Below, piece after piece: positions 25,077 through 33,011 of a stretch of DNA of 33,031 bases. Source of the stretch: Desulfocapsa sp. (lineage in GTDB: Bacteria > Desulfobacterota > Desulfobulbia > Desulfobulbales > Desulfocapsaceae); contig JACDZF010000012.1 in NCBI GenBank assembly GCA_013426795.1, positions 1 through 33,031 on the forward strand, given 5' to 3'. Under the pieces are notes generated by a model that did not search any database, was not told the DNA's origin, and saw only the letters and a program-made list of their open reading frames with translations. Each line of letters starts with the position of its first letter. Positions within the stretch are counted from its first letter, which is position 1. The position numbers and the translations under genes were made by a program.

Positions 25077-25451
25077 TTATAGAAGCTGATGGAAGCTGAG
25101 GTAGATCATCAGGAGAATTCCCAGAACCGTAATGATGACGTTGGTGAGAACACCGGTATTGACCCGGTAGTGCTGGGGAATCTCCACCGAGTTCAGGCTG
25201 CGCAGGACGGCATGGTACTGGCCTATGGCGGTGGCGGCGGTGCAGGTGCCCAGCAGGATAAAGGCAAGTCCGACCCAGAAGGAGAGGCTGCGGTGAAAGG
25301 GCTCGCTTTTTTCCGGCGCCAGCATGGAGAGAAACAGGCTGAAGCGTTCGATCATGAACCCGAAGGCCATAAGGGTCAGGCTGGTGCGGGTCCAGGCAAG
25401 CAGGGTCCGTTCAGCGGCAAAAAATACGCGGGGGTCTTTGAGGTCGGACAT
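25077..25451 (-). CDS. DUF202 (YidH-like) small membrane protein
   Basis: A 124-residue protein with the DUF202 signature FFAAERTLLAWTRTSLTLMAFGFMIERF near residues 10-37. Three hydrophobic segments are visible (about 21-40, 57-76 and 102-122), which matches E. coli YidH in length and shape. Function unknown in the family. It follows the CydA-like/octahaem gene (25567) on the same strand with a 115-base gap holding a strong hairpin (25513-25552). The ribosome site is weak, so it may depend on read-through or its own promoter. Confidence 0.9.
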   Translation of the reverse strand: MSDLKDPRVFFAAERTLLAWTRTSLTLMAFGFMIERFSLFLSMLAPEKSEPFHRSLSFWVGLAFILLGTCTAATAIGQYHAVLRSLNSVEIPQHYRVNTGVLTNVIITVLGILLMIYLSFHQLL

Positions 25452-25512
25452 GGCTTGCCACCGGAAGGATAAAGAAGAATATGCTGTTCCAGGTTAACCG
25501 CTCCAGGCTGGA

Positions 25513-25558
25513 GGCTGAAGGCCAAGGGATTCTCTCCCTTTGGCCTTCAGCCGTTTTT
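25513..25558. terminator. Strong hairpin after the octahaem gene, with a T-run on the + strand
   Basis: A 17-base stem (GGCTGAAGGCCAAGGGA at 25513-25529 pairs with 25535-25552, with one bulged T) has a 5-base loop. The T-run (25554-25558) is on the + strand, although both flanking genes are on the - strand. For the - strand message the hairpin follows the octahaem gene's stop by about 14 bases and could stabilise its 3' end or terminate without a T-run. A + strand terminator against read-through from the lipid cluster is the alternative. Confidence 0.6.
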
Positions 25559-25566
25559 GCAGCCTG

Positions 25567-28119
25567 CTATTCCACCCGGTTCCGAAATGTTCCCAAGGAG
25601 CCGGGATGGTGCATCTCCTCTTCCATCGCCACCGTATGGCAGACAGCACAGCCCTGGTCGGCGCCGATGGGATAGTGATTTTTCTGATATTGCAGGGGCT
25701 GGAGGTTGCCCGCCTCTTTGCTGTGGGGATTGTCGGCGGGGTAGAGGGAGTGGGGCGCCCCATGACAGGAGGTGCAGAGGAGGACGCCGTCCATGCTGTG
25801 GCGGTGCGCATACAATCCCTGCCGGTCTTGGGTCCAGGAGTTAAAGGCGCTGTCGGTCTCAGGGGGCCGGAAGTCCTGGTGACAGGTCAAGCAGTCCGGC
25901 TGCATGACCCAGGGGCTCCGGCCCTTGATGGCCTGCACGGGCAGGCTTGCCTTGGGGGCGATGAGGGCGAGCAGTTTGCCGCCGTGCGGGATGCGCGCCT
26001 GCTTTTCCTCCTTGAGCAGGCTTATGGAATGATCGGTCATGGTTCCATGGCAGTTGGCGCAGTCAAGGCCAAGGCCTCCGTGCAGGTCTTCGAGTTTGCC
26101 GGTGGCCCCATGGGGATTGTTGCCGTGGCAGAAATCGCAGCTGTTGGTGTTCGGATCGGTGTGGTCGATATAGGCGGCATGGAATCCATGGATGGCTGCT
26201 GAGAGATTCAGCCGCTCGGACAGTCCCTGGGAATCCCGGCTGCTGTCGGCGTGGCAGTCGCGGCAGGTGATGATGGCACCGTCGGCAAAGGCGCGGCTCA
26301 GTCTGGTCTTGCTGCGTTGGTCATGGGCGGCGAGGATATTTGCCGCCGTTTCCCGCGAAAGACCGGTTTTTCCCTCCTGCCGCCAGGGGCCGCCATGGCA
26401 GTTGCGGCAGCCCAGAGTCGTCGATATGCCGATCTTGAGCTTTGTCGCGGCAATGATCCTGCCATTCTTGCTGGCGCTGATCTCGGCCAGCACATAGGGA
26501 CGGAAGTCACTGCTGACCGCGGGCATTTTCGGCAGGGTCGCCTCAAAGGCCGATCCGGCGGCGGTCATGGTGCCGGTGAGGGTCTCCTGGTCGGTTTTGA
26601 CGCGGTAGCTGACCTGGACTTCCTTGCCCAGGACGGCCGGAACCTCGCCCCGCTCGATGACCTGGGCCCGCAGGGTGGGCGGGGCAAAGGAGAAGTCAAT
26701 CCCCGAGAATTCCGGTTCTGAGGAAAGAACCATGCCCATGTCGGTGGTGGCAAGGATCAGATATTCGTCTGTTTCCCCATTGAAGGCCGCCGGCACCAGG
26801 GTCTCCGGCCTGATCCGCACCGGATTATCGCCGGTTCCTTGCGTCAGGTGGGTGGTGAGGTAGTCGGCCAGGACCGCCATCTCTTCCCGGTTTCCGGCAA
26901 AGGGCGGCATATAGGGGCTGGTTGTGTCCATGGTGGCGAGGAAGGAACGCATTCCGGCGGGAGAAAAGCGCCGGGCCACGGGGAGGATGTCATTCAAGGG
27001 GCCGCCCAGGGAGTGGCAGGGCAGGCAGAGCAGGTTGAGCAGCTCCTTGCCGGCCTCCATCCGGTTTTCCGGGGTGATGGTGCGGTTGTGTATCCAGCGG
27101 GCGGAGGCAAGCACACCATTCTTCCGGGTTTCCGCCAAGTCCGCCTTCAAAATCGAGGTGGAATACATGTAATCATGGATGATATAGGGCCGCCGTCCGC
27201 CTTCGCGGATAAACTCGAAGCAGCCCAGCTGGACAAAGCCCAGGAGCAGGAGAAGCCAGGCCAGCGGCCTTTGCACGTTCTGGGGACGGAGGATGGCCAT
27301 GCCCAGACCCCCGGCAAAGATCAGGGGCGAGAGCCAGATAAAAAGCCCGAGGAAGGGTTTCATCTCCGGGGCGACGAGAAAGATCATCTCCTGCTGGGGA
27401 GCGGGCAGCGCGGCCTTGTACCAGAGGGCTGATGCCAGCAGCAGAACCAGGGGGGCCAGCAGCCAGATGCCGCAGTAGCGCACCATGTTGTGGCGGAGGG
27501 TGGTATCTTTGATGTTGACACTGGTGAGGAAGCCGAACAAGCCGGCGATCATCAGGGCCATAAAGGTGCGGAAGAAGAGGGCCGGCCAGAAGGTGGGGTT
27601 AAAGAAGCCCGACCAGAAGTTGTTGTCGGTCAGCCACTCCCCGGGGGTGAGCATAAAGTCGATGATGCCGTTGATGACAAAGAGCGACATCAAGGCGCTG
27701 ATAAAATAGATCCAGCCCAGGAGCAGATGTTTTTTGGGTTCCAGCCGCTCAAAGGTATAGTAGTAGAGGAGCAGGGAGATGATTTCGACGAGGAAAAAAA
27801 CCCAGTCCACGGCCCAGCCAAAGACAAAGATATGGATCAGTTTGGAGGTGGCAGCCGGACTGAGCAGGGCGATGGTGAGCCAGATGCCGACGCCGGTCAA
27901 CCCGCCGAAGACCATGGTCAGGAGAAGAAAAAATTTGGTATGTCTTCTGGTGTAGGCAAGGATCTCGGCTGAGCCTTCGCGCAGGCCCTTCATCTCGGTC
28001 AGGACCAGGAAGAGCCCGCCACCCACTGCGAAATGGGAGACATAGACGTGAAAGATGGCGATGACGGCGATGAACAGGCCGCCGCCAAAGGCGTCCAGTT
28101 GCCAGATGGGATAGTTCAT
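25567..28119 (-). CDS. CydA-superfamily membrane subunit fused to an eight-haem cytochrome c
   Basis: An 850-residue protein. Residues 1 to about 320 form eight or so membrane segments resembling CydA of cytochrome bd: His24 in the first segment (AIFHVYVSHFAVGG), VEIISLLLYYYTFERL matching the FFLESTF...WDRL stretch of E. coli CydA, then KKH...GWIYFISALMSLFVINGIIDFMLTP. At the place of the b558 ligand His186 of E. coli there is Arg184 (FFRTF). EGGRRPY corresponds to GRQPW. The C-terminal part (about 350-850) is periplasmic by topology and carries eight haem c motifs: CLPCH 365, CRNCH 571, CRDCH 619, CDFCH 661, CANCH 687, CLTCH 743, CTSCH 782 and CAVCH 824. A beta-rich segment lies at about 440-565. 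The ATG overlaps the partner's stop (ATGA), so both proteins are probably made together. Confidence 0.88.
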   Translation of the reverse strand: MNYPIWQLDAFGGGLFIAVIAIFHVYVSHFAVGGGLFLVLTEMKGLREGSAEILAYTRRHTKFFLLLTMVFGGLTGVGIWLTIALLSPAATSKLIHIFVFGWAVDWVFFLVEIISLLLYYYTFERLEPKKHLLLGWIYFISALMSLFVINGIIDFMLTPGEWLTDNNFWSGFFNPTFWPALFFRTFMALMIAGLFGFLTSVNIKDTTLRHNMVRYCGIWLLAPLVLLLASALWYKAALPAPQQEMIFLVAPEMKPFLGLFIWLSPLIFAGGLGMAILRPQNVQRPLAWLLLLLGFVQLGCFEFIREGGRRPYIIHDYMYSTSILKADLAETRKNGVLASARWIHNRTITPENRMEAGKELLNLLCLPCHSLGGPLNDILPVARRFSPAGMRSFLATMDTTSPYMPPFAGNREEMAVLADYLTTHLTQGTGDNPVRIRPETLVPAAFNGETDEYLILATTDMGMVLSSEPEFSGIDFSFAPPTLRAQVIERGEVPAVLGKEVQVSYRVKTDQETLTGTMTAAGSAFEATLPKMPAVSSDFRPYVLAEISASKNGRIIAATKLKIGISTTLGCRNCHGGPWRQEGKTGLSRETAANILAAHDQRSKTRLSRAFADGAIITCRDCHADSSRDSQGLSERLNLSAAIHGFHAAYIDHTDPNTNSCDFCHGNNPHGATGKLEDLHGGLGLDCANCHGTMTDHSISLLKEEKQARIPHGGKLLALIAPKASLPVQAIKGRSPWVMQPDCLTCHQDFRPPETDSAFNSWTQDRQGLYAHRHSMDGVLLCTSCHGAPHSLYPADNPHSKEAGNLQPLQYQKNHYPIGADQGCAVCHTVAMEEEMHHPGSLGTFRNRVE

Positions 28120-29210
28120 GATTGCACCTCGGAATCAACGGGATTCGTGGCAGGATTGTGCGCGGGCCGGACGAGCTTGATCATATACCAGACGAGAGCA
28201 AGTCCGGCGGCAAAGACTGCGAGAAACAGAAGCAGGGGGGAGTATTGGGGGACCACCTGCAGCTCCGAGGTGGAAAACCAGGGGGCCAGGGTCTGGCGGC
28301 GCACCAGTTCACGGACGGCTACCATACAGATGATGGCGGCAAGGGCGGCAAACGCCGTCTGCCGAACACGGCGCTGCAGGCCATAAATGACGGAGAGGAT
28401 GGCGGCCCCGATTCCTGATAGCAGGAAAAACAGGGTAAAGGCGCTGGCAGTGCCGGTTACCGTGCGAATGGTTGTCGGCAATCCGCCGAAGTACCAGGTG
28501 CCGATGCCGAAATTGAGGATGGTGGCATAGGAAAACCAGTTCATGGCCGGGATGATCCGGGCGTCGGCAGCCAGGTCGCCGTGTCGTTTTTTCCAGTCAT
28601 AATAAAGCCCCAATGCCAGCCCGCCCACGGCCACAGAGGCAAAAACGGAGTGCAGGTAGCGAGGGATCAGGGTGGGGTCGGCAAAATTTACAAGCAGTCC
28701 GTTCGGCTCATCAAAGTAACGGGGCCAGCTCTCAGGGCTTACCATCAGGCTGGTATTATTGGTAAAGAAAAAAGCGATGGCAAGAAAGAGGATGGCAATA
28801 AAGGAGGTAAGCAGGCTGTGCAGTCCGGGGATTCGGGTAAATTGCAGTTTGTAGATGTAGGCGCCATAATAGGCTAAAAGGAGCAGGAGGACGATGGAGA
28901 GCCAGAAAACGGCCATAAGCACCGAGCTTGTGTACATTAAATGGCCGTAGAGAACCTGGAGAAAGAGCAGGGGAGGCACCCCGAAGTTGATGGCAAAGGC
29001 GATGGTGAAGGGGAGTTTCTTTGAAATCAGCTGATTTTCCTCGGCCCGGGGGAGTTTGAAAATATGATTGACACACGCGATGATGGACCAGCCAATCATG
29101 ATGTTCATCACCAGGAGGTGGAGGAGAAAGGTGATGGACAGCAGAACCTGAAACCAGCCCCAGGGGACTTGCAGGGGGTCTGGCGCGGGAATAAGGGATG
29201 CGGGGTTCAT
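28116..29210 (-). CDS. CydA-superfamily membrane subunit, partner of the octahaem protein
   Basis: A 364-residue protein with about nine membrane segments and no CXXCH. Its shape follows CydA: His31 in the first long segment (FLLHLLVMNIMIGW), INFGVPPLLFLQVLYGHLMY at the place of the INFALGVATG region, and NNTSLMVSPESW at the NGWMQNP position. His187 in RYLHSVFASVAVGGLALGL lines up with His186 of E. coli CydA. The Glu residues near 99 and 107 of E. coli CydA are not obvious here, and I see no Met at the Met393 position. GGAGG lies 5 bases before the ATG. It is first in the operon and overlaps the octahaem gene by four bases. It could also be described as a subunit of an OR-C-type bd oxidase or of another quinone-linked complex. 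Confidence 0.8.
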   Translation of the reverse strand: MNPASLIPAPDPLQVPWGWFQVLLSITFLLHLLVMNIMIGWSIIACVNHIFKLPRAEENQLISKKLPFTIAFAINFGVPPLLFLQVLYGHLMYTSSVLMAVFWLSIVLLLLLAYYGAYIYKLQFTRIPGLHSLLTSFIAILFLAIAFFFTNNTSLMVSPESWPRYFDEPNGLLVNFADPTLIPRYLHSVFASVAVGGLALGLYYDWKKRHGDLAADARIIPAMNWFSYATILNFGIGTWYFGGLPTTIRTVTGTASAFTLFFLLSGIGAAILSVIYGLQRRVRQTAFAALAAIICMVAVRELVRRQTLAPWFSTSELQVVPQYSPLLLFLAVFAAGLALVWYMIKLVRPAHNPATNPVDSEVQS

Positions 29211-29298
29211 GGTGCCTCCGGGAGAAGGGTGGAAGGTAAAATTTTTGTATTGGAAATTCGACGGGGCCAGCCAGGAAATGGGTTGTTGAATGGATTGG

Positions 29299-29327
29299 AT
29301 TATAGGCGTTTTTCAAAAAAAGTACAA
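29299..29327 (-). promoter_or_regulatory. Candidate promoter of the CydA-like/octahaem operon
   Basis: On the - strand a perfect -10 (TATAAT, 29304-29299) lies 17 bases from a weak -35 (TTGTAC, 29327-29322). The spacer is a run of T and A. It sits about 90 bases before the ATG at 29210 and only 27 bases from the -35 of the divergent Rrf2 gene, so one bound regulator could affect both directions. Confidence 0.55.
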
Positions 29328-29353
29328 ACAAAGGCTGAGGAAAGAAAATCTTG

Positions 29354-29382
29354 TTGACATGATTTGCCGCAATAGATATATA
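29354..29382 (+). promoter_or_regulatory. Promoter of the Rrf2 regulator gene, with overlapping repeat
   Basis: TTGACA (29354-29359) and TATATA (29377-29382) are separated by exactly 17 bases, close to the sigma70 consensus. Just downstream, TATAAG occurs twice (29379-29384, 29398-29403), and GACTT/AAGTC (29384-29405) forms an inverted repeat. The repeat covers the -10 edge and the expected transcript start, a good position for autorepression by the Rrf2 protein. Confidence 0.75.
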
Positions 29383-29423
29383 AGACTTGAAACATCTTAT
29401 AAGTCATGTATGCGGGAGCAGGT

Positions 29424-29873
29424 ATGAGATTGACGCGGGCAGCCGAGTATGCCATTCGTTGTGTGGTGTATCTGGCCCACAGGGGCAGGGGGGTTCTGGT
29501 GGTCAAGCAGGAAATTGCTGATCAGGCGGGAATACCCGGCCCTTTTTTGGCCAAGATTGTGCAGGATCTTGCCCGGGCCAATTTCATCGAGATCCGCCAG
29601 GGGCCGAAAGGGGGCTATGTCCTGATCCGGGATCCGGACCGGATTACCCTCCTTGAGGTGGTGGAGGTGATGATCGGAAAAATTCAGCTCAATGATTGCG
29701 TGGGCAGGCCGACAGCCTGCAGCGCCAGCCCCTGCTGCCGGGTGCACCGGGTGTGGGAGGATGCCAGCGCCCAATTACGCGGCTATCTGGGCGGCATCAC
29801 CTTTGCTGAGTTATGCGCGGATGAGTCATCTCTTCCGGTTTTTATCGTCCAGTCCACCTCCGGCAAAACCTGA
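29424..29873 (+). CDS. Rrf2/IscR-family transcription regulator
   Basis: About 149 residues from the ATG at 29424 (GGGAGCAGGT directly upstream); a frame start at 29406 is less likely. The winged-helix domain has MRLTRAAEYAIRCVVYLA, IADQAGIPGPFLAKIVQDLA and IRQGPKGGYVLIRDPDRITLLEVVE. Cys92, Cys99 and Cys104/105 plus His108 sit where IscR has its Fe-S ligands (Cys92, Cys98, Cys104, His107), so an Fe-S cluster that senses redox, oxygen or NO is likely. It lies between two bd-type operons, divergent from the octahaem one and directly upstream of DUF4492-cydAB. The 162 bases that follow hold no gene I recognise. Confidence 0.92.
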   Translation: MRLTRAAEYAIRCVVYLAHRGRGVLVVKQEIADQAGIPGPFLAKIVQDLARANFIEIRQGPKGGYVLIRDPDRITLLEVVEVMIGKIQLNDCVGRPTACSASPCCRVHRVWEDASAQLRGYLGGITFAELCADESSLPVFIVQSTSGKT

Positions 29874-30035
29874 GGCCGAGGCTGCCGGGGTCTCTGAAGA
29901 AAGACCGGGCCTGGTATCCCATTGCACGGCATGACCGCAGCCCAGGTGGCCATCCATCCGGCCCGGCCCCGTTTCCAGGGGGTGTGGATTTCATGCCCCG
30001 TGGCGCTTCAATAGGTATCAAGGGAGAAGAAAATC

Positions 30036-30263
30036 ATGGCAGGGCCATTCACCAGCGTGTACACCTTCTACCGGAACGGATTCAAGGCCATGACCGTGGG
30101 CCGGACCCTGTGGAAGATTATTCTGATCAAGCTGATTATCATGTTTGCCGTTTTAAAGTTGTTTTTTTTCCCAAATTATCTGAAAACGAATTTTCAGACC
30201 GATGAACAACGGGCCGACCATGTCCTGGAGCAGCTTTCCAGGCCGGCGGTTCCAAACCGTTAA
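30036..30263 (+). CDS. DUF4492 small membrane protein of the cytochrome bd operon
   Basis: A 75-residue protein with one membrane segment (LIKLIIMFAVLKLFFFPNYL). FYRNGFKAMTVGRTLWKIILIKL followed by the hydrophobic stretch is the DUF4492 pattern, and this family is known upstream of cydA in other anaerobes. It probably helps assemble or stabilise the oxidase, like CydX in proteobacteria; the role is inferred. AAGGGAGAAG lies 7 bases before the ATG. It ends 28 bases before the cydA ATG. Confidence 0.9.
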   Translation: MAGPFTSVYTFYRNGFKAMTVGRTLWKIILIKLIIMFAVLKLFFFPNYLKTNFQTDEQRADHVLEQLSRPAVPNR

Positions 30264-30291
30264 TACCGTTACAACGTAGGAGGGATGATCA

Positions 30292-31824
30292 ATGATGGAT
30301 GTAGATATCAGTCTGGTGAACTGGTCTCGGGCCCAATTTGCCCTGACGGCCATGTATCACTGGATCTTCGTGCCCCTGACCCTGGGGCTGTCGTTTTTGT
30401 GCGCCATGTTCGAGTCCATTTATGTGCGCACCGGCAATGAAAAATGGAAGGCGCTCACCCGCTTCTGGATGACCCTGTTCGGCATTAACTTTGCCATCGG
30501 GGTGGCCACGGGGATCATTCTTGAGTTTGAATTCGGGACCAACTGGTCCAACTATTCCTGGATGGTGGGCGACATCTTTGGCGCGCCCCTGGCGGTGGAA
30601 GGAATCTTTGCCTTCTTTCTGGAGGCGACCTTTTTTGCCGTCATGTTTTTCGGCTGGAATCGGGTTTCCAAGGGATTTCATCTCTTTTCCACCTGGATGG
30701 TGGCCATCGGCTCCAACCTCTCGGCCCTGTGGATTCTGGTGGCCAACGCCTGGATGCAGTATCCGGTGGGCATGGCCTTTAACCCGGAGACCGCCCGTTT
30801 TGAGATGGAAAATTTCTGGACGGTGCTCTTCTCACCGGTGGCCATGTCAAAATTCACCCATGCCACAAGTTCGGGCTTTGTCCTTGCCGCTCTTTTTGTG
30901 GTGGCGATTTCCTCCTGGTATCTGCTCAAGGGCCGGCATGTGGACATGGCCAAAAAGTCCATCATTGTGGCCTCGGTGTTTGGTCTGCTGGGCTCGATCT
31001 TTGTAGCCTTCACCGGTGATGAGGCGGCCTTTGAGAATGCCCAGCATCAGCCGATGAAGCTGGCAGCCTACGAGGGCCTGTATAAAGGTGAGAACAATGC
31101 CGGGCTGATCGCTCTCGGGGTGATCAATAGTGCCAAGAAGCCCGGAGATCAGCAAAGCCCCTTTTTCTTTGAGCTCAAGTTTCCCGGTCTTCTCTCCCTT
31201 CTTGCCAATCGGCGGGTTGGTTCCTTTGTTCCCGGGATCAATGATCTTGTTTACGGGAACAAGGAGCAGAAGATCATGGGGGTGGCCGAGAAGATGAAGA
31301 TCGGCCAGCAGGCAGTGGCGGATCTTGCCCTCTTCAAACAGGCCCGCAAGGAGAAGAATGACGTGGTTGCCGCCGAGGCCCTGAGTCGGTTCACCGCCAA
31401 TAAACACTACCTGGGATACGGGTATCTGATGACTCCGGAGCAGGCGGTGCCGCCGGTGAGCATCTCCTTTTACTCCTTTCATATCATGGTGGTTCTCGGC
31501 ATGTTTTTTCCTCTGTTGTTTATCGTCTATCTCTATTTTACCCTCAAAGGCAATATTGGTGAACAGCGCTGGCTGCTGCCCATTGGTGTCGTGTCCTTCT
31601 TCCTGGGGCATGTGGCCGGGCAGGCAGGCTGGGCTGTGGCCGAGGTTGGCCGGCAGCCATGGGCCATTCAGGGGCTGCTGCCGGTAAACGTGGCCACCAC
31701 CAATATTGCGGTGGGCCATGTACAGACGACCTTTTTTATGTTTCTCGGAGTTTTCACCCTGCTCCTGATTGCCGAGATTAAAATCATGATGAAGCAGATA
31801 TCCATCGGACCGGAGGGCATCTAA
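30292..31824 (+). CDS. cydA: Cytochrome bd ubiquinol/menaquinol oxidase subunit I
   Basis: A 510-residue CydA. The haem ligands of E. coli CydA are all present: His23 (RAQFALTAMYHWIFVPLTLG), His190 (KFTHATSSGF) and Met399 (FHIMVVLGMF). The quinol motif GRQPWAI is at 453-459. Long stretches match E. coli CydA (FGINFAIGVATGIILEFEFGTNW, VGDIFGAPLAVEGIFAFFLEATF, GSNLSALWILVANAWMQ). It oxidises quinol and reduces oxygen to water without pumping protons, in the inner membrane. AGGAGGG lies 7 bases before the ATG; a second ATG follows directly. It probably protects an anaerobe against oxygen. Confidence 0.97.
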   Translation: MMDVDISLVNWSRAQFALTAMYHWIFVPLTLGLSFLCAMFESIYVRTGNEKWKALTRFWMTLFGINFAIGVATGIILEFEFGTNWSNYSWMVGDIFGAPLAVEGIFAFFLEATFFAVMFFGWNRVSKGFHLFSTWMVAIGSNLSALWILVANAWMQYPVGMAFNPETARFEMENFWTVLFSPVAMSKFTHATSSGFVLAALFVVAISSWYLLKGRHVDMAKKSIIVASVFGLLGSIFVAFTGDEAAFENAQHQPMKLAAYEGLYKGENNAGLIALGVINSAKKPGDQQSPFFFELKFPGLLSLLANRRVGSFVPGINDLVYGNKEQKIMGVAEKMKIGQQAVADLALFKQARKEKNDVVAAEALSRFTANKHYLGYGYLMTPEQAVPPVSISFYSFHIMVVLGMFFPLLFIVYLYFTLKGNIGEQRWLLPIGVVSFFLGHVAGQAGWAVAEVGRQPWAIQGLLPVNVATTNIAVGHVQTTFFMFLGVFTLLLIAEIKIMMKQISIGPEGI

Positions 31825-31825
31825 T

Positions 31826-32959
31826 ATGATAGCAAATCTCGAGTATGCAACCTTGCAGCAGATCTGGTGGATCCTGTGCAGTGTGGTTGGTTCATTGTTT
31901 TTGTTTCTGACCTTTGTCCAGGGCGGCAATACCCTGCTCTGGCAGGTGGCGAAAAATGACGTGGAAAAGAACCTGGTGATCAACTCCCTGGGGCGCAAAT
32001 GGGAGCTGACCTTCACCACCCTGGTTCTCTTTGGCGGGGCCTTGTTTGCCGCCTTCCCCAAGTTTTATGCCACCAGTTTCGGCGGGGCTTACTGGGTGTG
32101 GATGCTGATTCTGTTCACCTTCATTGTCCAGGCGGTCAGTTATGAATATCGGAAAAAACCCGATAATTTCCTCGGCGCCAAGGTCTATGAGATTTTTCTG
32201 CTGATCAACGGGACGGTGGGCATTCTTTTGATTGGTGCCGCCGTCGGCACCTTTTTCACCGGTTCCAATTTTACCCTGAATCTCTTAAATCAGATGACCT
32301 GGACCAACCCCCTGCGTGGACTGGAGGCCGCCTTTTCCCTGTTCAATCTTTCCCTCGGCCTCTTTCTGGTCTTTAATGCGCGGGTCCTGGGCGGCATGTA
32401 TCTGCTCAATAATATAGACTTTTCAGGAATGGACGAGTTTCAGGCCCGGTTGCGCAAGGCGGTTTTGATTAATTTCGTCTGCGCCCTGCCTTTCCTGCTC
32501 TATGTGCTGGTCTCCCTTATTCTGATGCGGGGCTTCAGCGTTGATGAGGCTGGTGTGGTCTCCATGGTAGCCAACAAGTACCTTCTCAATCTGCTGGCCA
32601 TGCCGCTGGTTCTGGGACTGCTGCTGGTGGGTCTGGTTCTGGTGATCGTGGCGGTGCTGATCACCGTCTTCAATGGCAGCTCCAAGGGGATCTGGCTGGC
32701 TGGACTGGGTACGGTGCTGGTGGGCCTGTCGATCTTTTTCCTGGCGGGATTTAACAATACGCCCTTTTATCCGTCCAAGGCGGATCTTCAGTCCAGTCTG
32801 ACCATTGCCAATGCCTCCTCAAGCCACTACACCCTCACCGCCATGACCTATGTGGCCCTGGGAATTCCCTTTGTCCTCGCCTATATCGCCTATGTGTGGA
32901 GCAAGATGGACGGGAAGAAACTGGAAGCCCATGAAGTGGTGGATCATGAGGGATATTAG
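31826..32959 (+). CDS. cydB: Cytochrome bd oxidase subunit II
   Basis: A 377-residue CydB with about nine membrane segments. Typical features are LQQIWWILCSVVGSLFLFLTFVQGGNTLLW at the N-terminus, GGAYWVWMLILFTFIVQAVSYEYRKKPDN and the C-terminal TNTPFY-like FNNTPFYPSKADLQSSLTIANASSSHYTL. It pairs with CydA to hold the oxidase together. GGAGGG at the cydA end lies 8 bases before the ATG, and one base separates the two genes, so translation is coupled. Confidence 0.96.
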   Translation: MIANLEYATLQQIWWILCSVVGSLFLFLTFVQGGNTLLWQVAKNDVEKNLVINSLGRKWELTFTTLVLFGGALFAAFPKFYATSFGGAYWVWMLILFTFIVQAVSYEYRKKPDNFLGAKVYEIFLLINGTVGILLIGAAVGTFFTGSNFTLNLLNQMTWTNPLRGLEAAFSLFNLSLGLFLVFNARVLGGMYLLNNIDFSGMDEFQARLRKAVLINFVCALPFLLYVLVSLILMRGFSVDEAGVVSMVANKYLLNLLAMPLVLGLLLVGLVLVIVAVLITVFNGSSKGIWLAGLGTVLVGLSIFFLAGFNNTPFYPSKADLQSSLTIANASSSHYTLTAMTYVALGIPFVLAYIAYVWSKMDGKKLEAHEVVDHEGY

Positions 32960-33011
32960 TTCCCGTTATCAAAGGAGCAGGGTTGTTTCTGCTCCTTTGA
33001 TTTACGGGAAC
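32959..33011 (+). terminator. Two-part hairpin at the end of the cyd operon
   Basis: A perfect 12-base stem (TCAAAGGAGCAG at 32969-32980, CTGCTCCTTTGA at 32989-33000) with an 8-base loop is wrapped by a second perfect 8-base stem (GTTCCCGT at 32959-32966, ACGGGAAC at 33004-33011). The outer arm begins at the last base of the cydB stop. Only three T follow the inner stem, so the structure is a terminator or a 3'-end stabiliser. Confidence 0.75.
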
